Below, piece by piece: positions 1-9,426 of a stretch of 64,000 bases of DNA. The stretch spans positions 62,001 to 126,000 of the forward strand of contig UCLB01000006.1 of NCBI GenBank assembly GCA_900473205.1, read 5' to 3'. The notes beneath the pieces were generated by a model. It searched no databases. It saw only the letters and a program-made list of their open reading frames with translations, and had not been told where the DNA came from. How positions within the stretch are numbered: position 1 is the stretch's first letter; the number at the start of each line of letters is the position of its first letter. The translations under genes were made by a program, and so were the position numbers. The DNA is from Hyphomicrobiales bacterium. Lineage in GTDB: Bacteria > Pseudomonadota > Alphaproteobacteria > Rhizobiales > Rhizobiaceae.

Positions 1-56
1 TTGGCGCGATTGTCGTTCTATATAACAGGGATAGAACATTCGGCAGGACCACCTCA

Positions 57-416
57 ATGGCACGACCAGCAATCAGCATCGCGGCTTTCCTTTTCGCCAG
101 TCTCTCCTGTGCTGCGACCGGTCAGGCGCAGACCGTTTATGAAAACGGCTACCTGCCTGCCCCGGATGCTTATGCCAACCTGCCGGGTGTGAAAGACCCG
201 AAGACGCTGCAGCAGAAAGAACGTTACACCTGCCATTCGGCCCCGGTGATTTCGAGCTACCCGGATGGTCCTTACCGCGACGTTTTTGGCAGTCGCGGGC
301 TGGCCGTGCAGGGCTATCGCTGCACCGGGTCTGCCGGTGTGACGGCGACTGGCACGCGCGTGCCGACATCGAAGGACTGGTATCCCGGCATCAACCCGCC
401 TGCGGTGGATTTCTAA
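57..416 (+). CDS. small secreted protein, unknown function
   Basis: A 119-aa protein whose first 25 residues form a signal peptide (hydrophobic core AAFLFASLSCAATG, likely cut near GQAQ). The mature part is small and polar, with two cysteines (in YTCHS and YRCTG) that could form a periplasmic disulfide. I do not recognise a named domain. The ATG at 57 is preceded by AGGA at a suitable distance. Upstream, positions 15-21 (GTTCTAT) and 31-37 (ATAGAAC) form a 7-bp inverted repeat with a 9-bp spacer that might be an operator. It stands alone upstream of pncB on the same strand, with about 160 bp between them. The ORF and export signal are credible; the function is not known. Confidence 0.7.
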   Translation: MARPAISIAAFLFASLSCAATGQAQTVYENGYLPAPDAYANLPGVKDPKTLQQKERYTCHSAPVISSYPDGPYRDVFGSRGLAVQGYRCTGSAGVTATGTRVPTSKDWYPGINPPAVDF

Positions 417-575
417 CCGCCAGCCAGAACCGTCTTTGCTGAAACCGGTCTGGACTTGCCGCTGTTTTATCAGATAAGTCTTTGTCTCCGGAGCAGATCA
501 GGCTCCTGAAGGCTCAACGCCTTTCGAAATGCGCGGCGACACCGGTTTTGTCCGGTGCGGGGGATAGCAGCAGCA

Positions 576-1880
576 ATGACGAAGACAGACATAGCGACCC
601 GTGTTCACAACCACACCTGGAAGCTCGACCCCATCGTCCGCAGCCTTATCGATACGGACTTCTATAAGCTCCTGATGTTGCAGATGATCTGGAAGCTATA
701 TCCAGAGGTGAATGCGACCTTCTCGCTGATCAACCGCACCAAAACCGTCAAGCTTGCCGATGAAATCGACGAGATGGAGCTGCGTGAACAACTGGATCAC
801 GCCCGCAGCCTGCGACTTTCCAAAAAGGAGAGCATCTGGCTGGCGGGTAATACCTTCTACGGCCGTTCGCAGATTTTCGAGCCGGAATTTCTGTCTTGGC
901 TGGATAGCTATCAGCTGCCGGAATATGAGCTGTTCAAACGTGACGGGCAGTATGAGCTGAATTTCCACGGTCGCTGGATGGATACCACGCTATGGGAAAT
1001 CCCGGCCCTCGCCATCATCAATGAGCTTCGTTCGCGCAGTGCCATGCGATCGCTCGGTTACTTCACGCTGGATGTTCTCTATGCCCGCGCAAAGGCCAAG
1101 ATGTGGGAAAAGGTGGAGCGCCTGCGCGAATTGCCGGGTCTGCGCATTTCCGATTTTGGCACCCGCCGCCGCCACAGTTTCCTCTGGCAGCGCTGGTGCG
1201 TGGAAGCGCTGAAAGAAGGCATCGGCCCGGCCTTTACCGGCACCAGCAATGTATTGCTGGCTATGGATTCCGATCTGGAAGCCGTCGGTACCAATGCGCA
1301 TGAGCTGCCGATGGTGGTTGCGGCACTCGCCCAGAACGACGAGGAACTGGCTGCAGCACCCTATCAGGTGATGAAGGACTGGAACCGGCTTTACGGCGGC
1401 AACCTGCTGATCGTCCTGCCGGACGCTTTCGGCACTGCCGCTTTTCTGCGTAACGCGCCCGAATGGGTGGCGGACTGGACCGGCTTCCGTCCCGACAGCG
1501 CTCCGCCTATCGAAGGTGGCGAAAAGATCATCGACTGGTGGCAGAAGATGAACCGCGACCCGAAGAAGAAGCTGCTGATTTTCTCCGATGGTCTGGATGT
1601 GGATGCCATCATCGACACCTACAAACACTTCGAAGGCCGCGTGCGCATGAGCTTCGGCTGGGGCACGAACCTGACGAACGACTTCGCTGGCTGCGCACCC
1701 AAGACTATCGAAAGCCTCAAGCCCATTTCGGTGGTGTGCAAGGTCATCGATGCCAACGGCCGCCCGGCCGTCAAGCTTTCCGACAATCCGCAAAAGGCCA
1801 CCGGCGAGCCGGAAGAAGTGCAACGATACCTGAAATTCTTCGGTCAAGAAGACCGCAAGGAACAGGACGTCGTCGTTTAA
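576..1880 (+). CDS. pncB: nicotinate phosphoribosyltransferase
   Basis: A 434-aa NAPRTase that makes nicotinate mononucleotide from nicotinate and PRPP with ATP, the entry step of the Preiss-Handler NAD salvage route in the cytoplasm. Family landmarks include an N-terminal DTDFYKLLM, central [17 protein letters not shown] (region of the phosphorylated histidine) and C-terminal [11 protein letters not shown] near the phosphate site. Length matches proteobacterial PncB. The frame opens at a GTG at 555, but the ATG at 576 is chosen because family members begin MTKTD and GGGGGA lies just upstream. It converges with the MFS gene, only 16 bp away, and no clear terminator is seen between them. Confidence 0.96.
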   Translation: MTKTDIATRVHNHTWKLDPIVRSLIDTDFYKLLMLQMIWKLYPEVNATFSLINRTKTVKLADEIDEMELREQLDHARSLRLSKKESIWLAGNTFYGRSQIFEPEFLSWLDSYQLPEYELFKRDGQYELNFHGRWMDTTLWEIPALAIINELRSRSAMRSLGYFTLDVLYARAKAKMWEKVERLRELPGLRISDFGTRRRHSFLWQRWCVEALKEGIGPAFTGTSNVLLAMDSDLEAVGTNAHELPMVVAALAQNDEELAAAPYQVMKDWNRLYGGNLLIVLPDAFGTAAFLRNAPEWVADWTGFRPDSAPPIEGGEKIIDWWQKMNRDPKKKLLIFSDGLDVDAIIDTYKHFEGRVRMSFGWGTNLTNDFAGCAPKTIESLKPISVVCKVIDANGRPAVKLSDNPQKATGEPEEVQRYLKFFGQEDRKEQDVVV

Positions 1881-1896
1881 AGATGCGACGTGCGTT

Positions 1897-3093
1897 TCAC
1901 ACGGACGCCGCCTCAGCCTGCTGTGATCTGAATTTCAGGCTCAGCACCAGCGGTATGCTGATGGCGTAAATGGTGACGACCGACAGCCAGATCGCACCCG
2001 GCCATTGCTCCCTGACCACGAAATAGAAGCTGGAAAAGAACAGCGGTGCCACGATGGAAGCCAGACTGACGATGGATGCCAGTACGCCCTGGAACTGACC
2101 CTGCTGGCTGGCGTCCACCTGACGGGTGGCGAGAGACTGCAATGCCGGCACGCCGATGCCAGCAAGCGCAAATATGGGCATGATCGCAAAAATGACCCAT
2201 CCCTGCGTGGCAAAGGCCATGACGATCAATGAAACGCAGGCGCAGGTAATGCCGGTCAGAATGGCATTGCGCTCACCCAGCAGTTTGACGGCAGGGCCGG
2301 GAAGAAACGCGTGAGAGAGCGCCTGACAGATCCCGAACGTGCCAAGCGACAGGCCGATGGAAAGGCCGTTCCACTGAAAGGTGTCGGCACCCCAGAGCGC
2401 CCATGATGTGCCATAGGCTTCACCGGCGGCGCTGAAGATGGAAAACACGAAGACGATGGGCAGAACGTGTCTCAGCGAAAACACCCATCGCAATGGACGA
2501 AGCGGGTTGAGTGCTGCGATGTTGATCGCCTCACGGCTTGGCTTGCGCGATTCCGGCAGCACGAAGAATGCCAGCAGCAGATTGAACCCGTTCAGCACCG
2601 CGGCGGCGATGAAGGGTAGTCGCACCCAGTAATCACCCAACGCGCCGCCCAGTATGGGACCAATGATGAAGCCGATGCCGAACATGGCGTTGAGAAGGCC
2701 GAACCGCTTGGCGCGTGTGTCTTCGGGCGAGATATCGGTGATGTAGGCACTCGCCACAGACACATTGGCGCTGGTCAGCCCGGCGATAGCGCGACCGAGC
2801 AGCAGCATCCACAGGCTTGGGGCAAAGGCGAGGAAAAGATAGTTGATGGCGGCACCCGCCAGCGAGATCAGAAGGACCGGACGACGACCCAGCCGGTCGC
2901 TCAGCGAGCCGAGCACAGGGGCGAAAACGAACTGCATGGCCGCATAGAGTGCCGCCATCACGCCGATATAGGCAGCCACGTTTTCGGCATGGGTCACGCT
3001 TTGCAAGAGTGTTGGAAGAATTGGGAAGATGAGACCGATGCCAACGGCATCGAGAACGATGGCAGCGAAGATGACAATAAGGGATTTGCTCAT
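1897..3093 (-). CDS. Tet-like MFS drug/proton antiporter
   Basis: A 398-aa inner-membrane protein with about 12 hydrophobic segments and strong resemblance to the TCR/Tet(A) branch of MFS drug:H+ antiporters. Visible landmarks are LDAVGIGLIFPILPTLL in TM1, the motif-A loop GSLSDRLGRRP between TM2 and TM3, and GPILGGALGD in TM5. The C-terminal half keeps GIGVPALQSLATRQVD, also typical of TetA. It probably expels a small molecule; whether tetracycline is a substrate cannot be told from sequence. No divergent TetR is next to it, so it lacks the usual tetR-tetA arrangement. ATG at 3093 has a weak GGA upstream. Confidence 0.88.
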   Translation of the reverse strand: MSKSLIVIFAAIVLDAVGIGLIFPILPTLLQSVTHAENVAAYIGVMAALYAAMQFVFAPVLGSLSDRLGRRPVLLISLAGAAINYLFLAFAPSLWMLLLGRAIAGLTSANVSVASAYITDISPEDTRAKRFGLLNAMFGIGFIIGPILGGALGDYWVRLPFIAAAVLNGFNLLLAFFVLPESRKPSREAINIAALNPLRPLRWVFSLRHVLPIVFVFSIFSAAGEAYGTSWALWGADTFQWNGLSIGLSLGTFGICQALSHAFLPGPAVKLLGERNAILTGITCACVSLIVMAFATQGWVIFAIMPIFALAGIGVPALQSLATRQVDASQQGQFQGVLASIVSLASIVAPLFFSSFYFVVREQWPGAIWLSVVTIYAISIPLVLSLKFRSQQAEAASV

Positions 3094-3428
3094 GACGAGT
3101 TCCAGTCAACGCAAGCACGCGTAGGCGCTCGGCCTGATGGCTTGCGATTGGGTTGATATGCTGTGTTTGGAACCGCTGGCCGACAGTGGCCCTGAAAGAC
3201 CAGAGTGGCGTGTGCTTGACCGCCTGGACGACAATTCGTCCACCTGTTTACTCCGCTACCGAGCGGATCAAGGGAAGCAGCCGCTTTTCGCGACGGCTGC
3301 AAAATAAGACGAAATGCCGTGTGTGGCAAGCATGTTTGATGGACATAGAAAATGACAGGATTTGCAGATGCCCAGAGGCTTGTCTGGGCATCTCGAAAGC
3401 ACCTGTCAGGCTTGCAGTGACCGCCCTG
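3094..3428. other. intergenic region with terminator-like hairpin
   Basis: A 335-bp gap between the start of the MFS gene and the end of the M17 peptidase gene, both on the minus strand. No credible coding sequence was found. Positions 3366-3375 (AGATGCCCAG) and 3384-3393 (CTGGGCATCT) form a perfect 10-bp stem with an 8-nt loop. It lies 36 bp past the peptidase stop codon and probably ends that transcript, although no strong T-run follows. The rest should contain the MFS promoter, which I could not pin down. Confidence 0.5.
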
Positions 3429-4826
3429 TTACTTCTTGGCGAAGCTGCGCGAGATGTAATGGAACAGCGCGCGGATTGCCTGTGCCTCGCCGCCGACGGA
3501 TGAGTGTGAGCGGTCGCTCAGAGACCAGCCGTAAATATCGAAATGCACCCATTTCTTCGTGCTTGTTACAAAACGCTTGAGGAAGAGGGCCGCTGTAATC
3601 GATCCGGCCATGCCGCCTGCGGGCGCATTGGTAATGTCGGCTGCGCGCGAGCGGATGTCCTTGTCGTAGCCCATGTAAAGCGGCAGGCGCCACAAGGGAT
3701 CATCCACATCCATGCTGGCATCGGCAATGCTGTGGGCCAGGTCTTCGTCATCTGTGAAGAAGGGCGGTACGTCAGGGCCGAGTGCGACGCGGGCCGCACC
3801 CGTCAATGTCGCCATATCAATCATCAGATCAGGCGCATCTTCATCGGCATAAGCAAGCGCATCGGCCAGAATGAGGCGGCCTTCGGCATCGGTATTGTCG
3901 ATCTGGACCGTCAGCCCCTTGCGGCTCTGGTAGATATCGCCTGGGCGGAAAGCGTTTGCAGAGATGGAGTTTTCCACCGCAGGCACGATGACGCGCAGAT
4001 CGACGGGCAGGCGGGCATCCATGATCATCAGGGCCAGGCCCAGCACATTGGCCGCTCCGCCCATATCCTTCTTCATCAGAGCCATGGAGGAGGAGGGCTT
4101 GATGTCGAGGCCACCGGTATCGAAGCACACGCCCTTGCCGACCAGCGTCAGGCGCGGATTGCCCTTCTTGCCCCATGTCATTTCCAGAAGGCGCGGCGCG
4201 CTTTCGCTTGCGCGACCGACCGCATGAACAAGCGGGAAGTTTTCCTTCAGCAGGTCATCCCCGGCAACCACCGAAACCTGCGCCTTGTAATGGGCGGCAA
4301 GGCTGCGGAAGGCGATTTCCAGCTGATCCGGCCCCATATCGTTTGCAGGCACGTTGATGAGGTCGCGGGCCAGATAGACGCCAGCCAGAATACGCTTGAT
4401 CTCCGCATCTTCCGCATCGCGCGGGATCAGAAGCTTCGCGCCATTGCTCTTTACTGTGCGGTATTTGTCGAAGTGATAGGCGCCGAGACCGAAACCCAGC
4501 ATCAGGCGGTTGACCGTCAGCGGAGCCGTTTCGATGTGCCAGTCGCCTTCCGGCAATTCTCTCGCCAGCTTACCGCTGATGAAAGGCAGTTCGGATGGGT
4601 TGGTGCCGAGACCCATAAGCGCGCCACCGAGGGCACCTTCTGCAGACGGGATCAAAAGAATTGCACCCGCATCCGCCTTGAAACCTGCCTTGCGTGCCCA
4701 ATCCAGCGCAATCGGATCAATCGCACCCTGTTCGATATGGGCGGGCGTCACGGCAAAAACCGGCAGCGTCTTGCCTGCTTTGGAACTGAAAGGCGTGGTG
4801 CGTTCGATAAATTGATAGGGAGGCAT
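3429..4826 (-). CDS. M17 family leucyl aminopeptidase
   Basis: A 465-aa cytosolic metallo-aminopeptidase of family M17, which removes N-terminal residues from peptides using two metal ions. The catalytic half carries GKGVCFDTGGLDIKP (metal ligands and active-site lysine), KKDMGGAA and the M17 signature NTDAEGRL with its Asp and Glu ligands, all intact. The N-terminal half is the less conserved PepA-type domain; overall length is slightly shorter than E. coli PepA. The frame is open back to a TTG at 4859, but the ATG at 4826 is preferred. A perfect hairpin at 3366-3393 follows the gene. The divergent neighbour is tadD. Confidence 0.93.
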   Translation of the reverse strand: MPPYQFIERTTPFSSKAGKTLPVFAVTPAHIEQGAIDPIALDWARKAGFKADAGAILLIPSAEGALGGALMGLGTNPSELPFISGKLARELPEGDWHIETAPLTVNRLMLGFGLGAYHFDKYRTVKSNGAKLLIPRDAEDAEIKRILAGVYLARDLINVPANDMGPDQLEIAFRSLAAHYKAQVSVVAGDDLLKENFPLVHAVGRASESAPRLLEMTWGKKGNPRLTLVGKGVCFDTGGLDIKPSSSMALMKKDMGGAANVLGLALMIMDARLPVDLRVIVPAVENSISANAFRPGDIYQSRKGLTVQIDNTDAEGRLILADALAYADEDAPDLMIDMATLTGAARVALGPDVPPFFTDDEDLAHSIADASMDVDDPLWRLPLYMGYDKDIRSRAADITNAPAGGMAGSITAALFLKRFVTSTKKWVHFDIYGWSLSDRSHSSVGGEAQAIRALFHYISRSFAKK

Positions 4827-4967
4827 TAGGCTGCTTTCGTAAAGGTCTGGAATCGGCAAATTAACACTCTGTTAGGGTTAACAGATTATTGCTGGAGCGA
4901 GGGTTGCGTCGCATTTCATTATGCCACGCCGCCCATTGCGATCCAAACCGAAAGCCGGGGCAATGTC

Positions 4968-5792
4968 ATGATTGCTGTTTCTAACATTTCAGCCCGCCAC
5001 AAAACGCTGCTTCGCGGTGTCTGCGCGGCCGTGCTTGCCCTTTCGCTTGCAGGATGTTCCACCAACAAGCCGGATCGCATGTCGACGGGATCGATTGCTC
5101 CTGTCTCCCACTCCTATGATCAGATGAACATGGAGCAGTTGCGACAGGCAGAGGCCACCACCGGCAAAGCCTATGAGCGCAACCCTAGGGATCGCAACAC
5201 CGGGCTCAACTACGCCAATCTTTTGATGATGACCGGCAAGAACACACAGGCTCTCGCCGTGATGCAGCAGGTCGCCATTGCCTATCCAGCCGACCGTGAG
5301 GTTCTCGCCTCCTATGGCAAGGCGCAGGCCGCTGCCGGACAGCTGGAGCAGGCGCTTAGCACCATCAACCGTGCACAGACGCCGGATCGCCCCGATTGGC
5401 GTCTTTATTCCGCCGAAGGTGCTGTGCTGGACCAGCTGGGCCGCTCCAACGAAGCACGGGCCAAGTATCGTCAAGCCTTGGATCTGAAGCCCAACGACCC
5501 GAGCATTCTGTCCAATCTCGGCATGTCCTATGTGCTTCAGAGCGATCCGCGCACGGCAGAAACCTATATGCGCTCGGCCGCTTCCCAGCCGGGGGCTGAC
5601 AGCCGCATCAGGCAGAACCTCGCGCTCGTTGTCGGCCTGCAGGGCCGTTTCGAAGAAGCCGAACGCATCGCCATGCAGGAGCTTTCTGCCCAGCAGGCGC
5701 AGGCCAATCTCACCTATCTTCGCGGCATGCTGTCTCAGCAGAACGCCTGGTCGCAACTGTCGGACAAGAACAAGAAGACGGCGACGAACTGA
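4968..5792 (+). CDS. tadD: TadD-like TPR lipoprotein of Tad pilus
   Basis: A 274-aa lipoprotein with a lipobox LAGC (Cys30) after a hydrophobic signal. The mature part holds about four to five tetratricopeptide repeats, for example LNYANLLMMTGKNTQALAVMQQ, split by residues near 75-235, and LGRSNEARAKYRQALDLKPND. In Tad systems TadD is thought to help secretin assembly at the outer membrane. It sits tail-to-tail with tadC, separated by a shared bidirectional terminator, so it has its own promoter in the gap with the peptidase gene. The assignment rests on TPR architecture, the lipobox and linkage. Confidence 0.85.
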   Translation: MIAVSNISARHKTLLRGVCAAVLALSLAGCSTNKPDRMSTGSIAPVSHSYDQMNMEQLRQAEATTGKAYERNPRDRNTGLNYANLLMMTGKNTQALAVMQQVAIAYPADREVLASYGKAQAAAGQLEQALSTINRAQTPDRPDWRLYSAEGAVLDQLGRSNEARAKYRQALDLKPNDPSILSNLGMSYVLQSDPRTAETYMRSAASQPGADSRIRQNLALVVGLQGRFEEAERIAMQELSAQQAQANLTYLRGMLSQQNAWSQLSDKNKKTATN

Positions 5793-5812
5793 TAATCGTA
5801 TGAACTATAGCT

Positions 5813-5841
5813 AAAAAAGCGGCCTTGAAGGTCGCTTTTTT
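5813..5841. terminator. bidirectional rho-independent terminator
   Basis: AAAAAAGCGGCC and GGTCGCTTTTTT form a near-perfect 12-bp stem (one G-U type mismatch) around a TTGAA-type loop. A-run and T-run flank it on both sides, so it can stop tadD on the plus strand and the tadC operon on the minus strand. Confidence 0.85.
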
Positions 5842-5857
5842 CGTTTGTCCGTTGTCC

Positions 5858-6844
5858 TCAGAACGTGTCGGAAATACGAATGCCCGCAGGGCCGAGAATG
5901 ACCGCCACCAGAACCGGCAGGAAGAACAGGATCATCGGCACGGTGAGCTTTGGGGGTAGGGCGGAGGCTTTCTTTTCCGCTTCGTTCATGCGCTCGTCAC
6001 GGCCTTCCTGGGCCAGAACGCGCAGCGCCTGCGCCAAGGGCGTGCCGTAGCGTTCAGCCTGGATCAGCGCCTGCACTACGCTTTTTACGCCATCCAGCTG
6101 GGTGCGAATGCCGAGGTTCTCAAGGGCCGTTCGGCGGTCCTGAAGAAAGGAAAGTTCCGCCGTCGTCAGTACCATTTCCTCGGCCAGTTCAGGCGACTGG
6201 TCGGCCATTTCCTCGGCCACGCGGCGCATGGCCGCTTCCATCGATACGCCTGACTCCACGCAGATCAGCATCAGATCGAGCGCATCCGGCCATGCGCGCT
6301 TGATGGATTTTTGACGCTTGGACATCTGGTTGGAGATGAAAATATTGGGCGCATAGAAGCCGAGGTAACCGAAACCCAGCACGGCCATGAGACGCAGGCC
6401 AAACGGCCTTGTGATCAGATTTCCGCCGACGAAAACCCATAGGAAAGCAAGGATCAGAAATACGAAGGGCAGAATGAACCGGGCGGCCAGAAAGGTGTTA
6501 AGCGCGTTCTGGGATCGATAACCGGCAGCGCGCAGCTTGTTGACCGTATTGGCATCCACCAGCGCTTCGCGCAGATTGAAGCGCTCCACGATGCGCCGCG
6601 CCGACTTGTTGTTGTTGGCACGCAGCGACGCCTTGCCACCCTTTGCGGCCTCACTCATACGGTCGCGTTCGCGGCTTCTGATCTGGTCGCGCTCGGTGGA
6701 GACGGCCTTCATGCGCTTGTTGAGGTCGCCCTTTTCGAAATAGGGGATGGCCAGCGTATAGAAGGTGGCAAACACGGCCACAGACACCAGAATGGCGATG
6801 ATGAGGTGCGGGTTGGTGAGGCTAGCTGCAAGTTGTTCTGACAT
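5858..6844 (-). CDS. tadC: Tad pilus inner-membrane protein TadC
   Basis: A 328-aa inner-membrane platform protein with a T2SSF (GspF-like) domain in the C-terminal half (about 175-300: DALDLMLICVESG, LAEEMVLTTAELSFLQDR, ERYGTPLAQALRVLA). Hydrophobic segments occur near residues 15-32, 120-165 and 300-325. With TadB it forms the membrane base against which the CpaF ATPase works during Flp pilus polymerisation. It is the last gene of the minus-strand pilus run, 12 bp after tadB, and ends at the terminator at 5813-5841. It corresponds to CtpI in agrobacterial naming. Confidence 0.93.
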   Translation of the reverse strand: MSEQLAASLTNPHLIIAILVSVAVFATFYTLAIPYFEKGDLNKRMKAVSTERDQIRSRERDRMSEAAKGGKASLRANNNKSARRIVERFNLREALVDANTVNKLRAAGYRSQNALNTFLAARFILPFVFLILAFLWVFVGGNLITRPFGLRLMAVLGFGYLGFYAPNIFISNQMSKRQKSIKRAWPDALDLMLICVESGVSMEAAMRRVAEEMADQSPELAEEMVLTTAELSFLQDRRTALENLGIRTQLDGVKSVVQALIQAERYGTPLAQALRVLAQEGRDERMNEAEKKASALPPKLTVPMILFFLPVLVAVILGPAGIRISDTF

Positions 6845-6856
6845 AGTGCTACCGCC

Positions 6857-7861
6857 TCAAATATCAAAGTTGATCATCTGGCGCATGATGACGATGCCGA
6901 TGGACATCCAGATCGCCGATGCGCCCAGAATGAGATGTCCACGCGGATCGGTAAACAGCACCATGATGTAGTCTGGCGAGGTGAGGTAGACGAGCGTCGC
7001 CACGATGAAGGGCAGTGCGCCGATGATGACGGCAGACGCCTTGGCTTCCATGGAAAGTGCCGCGACCTTGGCCTTCATCTTGCGCCGCTCACGCAGCACC
7101 TTGGAAAGATTGGCGAGCGCTTCGGAAAGATTGCCGCCCGCCTGCGCCTGAATGGTGATGACGGTGCCGAAGAAGTTCACTTCCGGCAGTGGCATGGTCA
7201 GCATCATGCGGTTGATGCCTTCGGGAATGCTCATGCCCACTTGCTGCGCTTCCACGACGCGCTGGAACTCGGTCTTGACCGGCTCCTGACCATCGGACGC
7301 GATCAGGCGAACGGAATCGTTCAGCGGCAGACCGGATTTGATGGAGCGGTACATGACGTCGAGCGCGTTTGGAAACTCTTCCAGAAACTTGGTCTGCCGC
7401 CGCTTGACCAGAAAGCCAAGCACCCAGCGCGGCAGGCCGAGCGCGCCGACAATGCCCCCGCCCAGTGCCAGCAGCAGCGGTGCCGCATAGAGCAAGGCGA
7501 CGAGAAAGACGGAGAGCCCAAGCCCCGCGCTCATGAAATAGAATTTCTGGATGGAGATCGAAAGACCGGCCTGAGCGAGCCTGCTGCGCAGGCTCGTGTC
7601 CTTACGGTCTTTGGACTTCTCGTTCTGCTTCTTCTCCAAGTCCTTCAGCGTATCCTGAACGGATTTGCGACGCTTGCTCATTTCCTGAACGCGGTCGCGG
7701 GCAGCCTTGATCTTGGTGTGGTCGGTTTCCGCAGATTTGACGCGGTTTACGCGGCTTGCGGTCTTCTTCTCGACTTCGATTTGCGGGAACAGAAAGACGT
7801 AGGCCATCGCGCCTGCCGAAACGGCGACGAGGATCACAAGCAGCATCACCGTCATGTTCAT
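6857..7861 (-). CDS. tadB: Tad pilus inner-membrane protein TadB
   Basis: A 334-aa inner-membrane protein with an N-terminal TM (about 5-25), a charged coiled-coil-like stretch rich in Lys/Arg/Asp (about 35-95), a TM pair near 105-150, and a T2SSF domain (PNALDVMYRSIKSGLPLNDSV; AQAGGNLSEALANLSKVLRERR) before the final TMs. It is the partner of TadC in the pilus assembly platform. It lies 12 bp upstream of tadC and 59 bp downstream of cpaF, so they are probably co-transcribed. CtpH in agrobacterial naming. Confidence 0.93.
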   Translation of the reverse strand: MNMTVMLLVILVAVSAGAMAYVFLFPQIEVEKKTASRVNRVKSAETDHTKIKAARDRVQEMSKRRKSVQDTLKDLEKKQNEKSKDRKDTSLRSRLAQAGLSISIQKFYFMSAGLGLSVFLVALLYAAPLLLALGGGIVGALGLPRWVLGFLVKRRQTKFLEEFPNALDVMYRSIKSGLPLNDSVRLIASDGQEPVKTEFQRVVEAQQVGMSIPEGINRMMLTMPLPEVNFFGTVITIQAQAGGNLSEALANLSKVLRERRKMKAKVAALSMEAKASAVIIGALPFIVATLVYLTSPDYIMVLFTDPRGHLILGASAIWMSIGIVIMRQMINFDI

Positions 7862-7920
7862 TTACTGTCCGCCTTGGCCTTGGGCCTGCCGCGCGTCCCC
7901 TGACGCTGGCACGCTTTGAT

Positions 7921-9387
7921 TTATTGAGACTTGCTTTCCATTTCATCGAGAGCCGCCGCAAGGCGCTTTTCCTCGTTGAAATAACGGGCGCGATCCCAGA
8001 AATGCGGCTTGCTGATGCCGGTGGAAACATGGCGGCCCAGCAACTTGCCGCCCGCATCTTCGCCGTCGATTTCGTAGCGCATCAGATCCTGGGTGATGAT
8101 GACATCCCCTTCCATGCCCAGCACTTCGGTGATCTGAGTGATGCGGCGCGAGCCATCGCGAAGGCGGGCAGCCTGAATGACCACATCCACCGAGGAGGAG
8201 ATGATTTCGCGCACCGTTTTCGCAGGCAGGCTGAAGCCACCCATGGCGATCATCGATTCCATACGGCTGAGGCACTCACGCGGGGTGTTGGCGTGGATCG
8301 TGCCCATGGAGCCGTCGTGACCGGTGTTCATGGCCTGCAACAGGTCGAAGACTTCAGATCCACGCACTTCGCCGACGATGATGCGTTCAGGGCGCATACG
8401 CAGGCAGTTCTTGACAAGGTCACGCATGGTGATCTCGCCTTCGCCTTCAATGTTGGGCGGGCGGGTTTCCAGACGCACCACATGCGGCTGCTGAAGCTGC
8501 AGTTCGGCGGTGTCTTCGCAGGTGATGACGCGTTCGGTCTTGTCGATATAGCTCGTCAGGCAGTTCAGAAGCGTCGTCTTGCCCGAACCGGTGCCGCCCG
8601 AAATGACGACATTGCAGCGAACGCGCCCGATGATTTGCAGCAGAACGGCTCCTTCCGGCGTAATCGCACCGAAGCGCACCAGCTGATCGAGCGTCAGCTT
8701 GTCCTTCTTGAACTTACGGATCGTCAGAGCCGGCCCATCGATGGCAAGCGGCGGAGCAATGACGTTGACGCGCGAACCATCCGGCAGACGGGCGTCGCAG
8801 ATCGGGCTCGATTCATCCACACGGCGGCCAACCTGGCTGACGATGCGCTGGCAGATGGACAGAAGCTGGGCATTGTCGCGGAACCGGATATCGGATTCGA
8901 TAGTCTTGCCGCCGACTTCGATGAAGGTCTGGCCGGAGCCATTGACCATGATATCGGCAATGTCGTCACGCGCCAGAAGCGGCTCCAGCGGACCATAGCC
9001 CAGAACGTCGTTGCAGATGTCTTCCAGCAGTTCCTCCTGCTCGGAAATCGACATCGCGAAGTTCTTGATGGTGATGATATCATTGACGATATCGCGGATT
9101 TCCTCGCGCGCGCTCTCGGTATCGAGCTTGGCCAGCTGCGACAGATCGATGGTGTCGATCAGCGCGGAAAAGACCTGCGCTTTGGTCTGATAATAGTCGT
9201 CTGTGCGCACACGCTTTCGCGCCTGCGCAGGGGCCGCGTGGGTCGGTGGGGCAGGCGGCGCAAGCACCATGGTCTCGGCAGGCTCGGCCCGTGGCGTGGC
9301 GACGACGGGAGACGGGGCAGGGGCGGAGGCCGCCTGCCCTGTGGATGTGGCTCTGGAGAAGCCTTCGTTGCCACGTTTTCCGAACAT
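7921..9387 (-). CDS. cpaF: Tad pilus assembly ATPase CpaF/TadA
   Basis: A 488-aa hexameric secretion ATPase that powers Flp pilus extension (and in related systems retraction) at the cytoplasmic face. The first about 60 residues are a low-complexity Pro/Ala linker. Then come the N-terminal domain ([20 protein letters not shown]) and the ATPase core with Walker [13 protein letters not shown] near residue 265, the Asp box [10 protein letters not shown], Walker [15 protein letters not shown] and the His box [12 protein letters not shown]. All nucleotide-binding elements are intact. It lies between cpaE (39 bp) and tadB (59 bp) in the same orientation. CtpG in agrobacterial naming. Confidence 0.96.
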   Translation of the reverse strand: MFGKRGNEGFSRATSTGQAASAPAPSPVVATPRAEPAETMVLAPPAPPTHAAPAQARKRVRTDDYYQTKAQVFSALIDTIDLSQLAKLDTESAREEIRDIVNDIITIKNFAMSISEQEELLEDICNDVLGYGPLEPLLARDDIADIMVNGSGQTFIEVGGKTIESDIRFRDNAQLLSICQRIVSQVGRRVDESSPICDARLPDGSRVNVIAPPLAIDGPALTIRKFKKDKLTLDQLVRFGAITPEGAVLLQIIGRVRCNVVISGGTGSGKTTLLNCLTSYIDKTERVITCEDTAELQLQQPHVVRLETRPPNIEGEGEITMRDLVKNCLRMRPERIIVGEVRGSEVFDLLQAMNTGHDGSMGTIHANTPRECLSRMESMIAMGGFSLPAKTVREIISSSVDVVIQAARLRDGSRRITQITEVLGMEGDVIITQDLMRYEIDGEDAGGKLLGRHVSTGISKPHFWDRARYFNEEKRLAAALDEMESKSQ

Positions 9388-9426
9388 ATGTTTCTTCCGG
9401 CATGTCGCTGCGCAGGCAGCGATGCA

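Noticed and set aside
1-192. ORF in another frame over the first gene
   Set aside because: The protein at 57-416 has a signal peptide and a suitable ribosome-binding site; the other frame does not.
489-505. Possible riboswitch or terminator hairpin upstream of pncB (GGAGC/GCTCC)
   Set aside because: Only a 5-bp stem, with no match to any known NAD-related riboswitch motif that I can recall.
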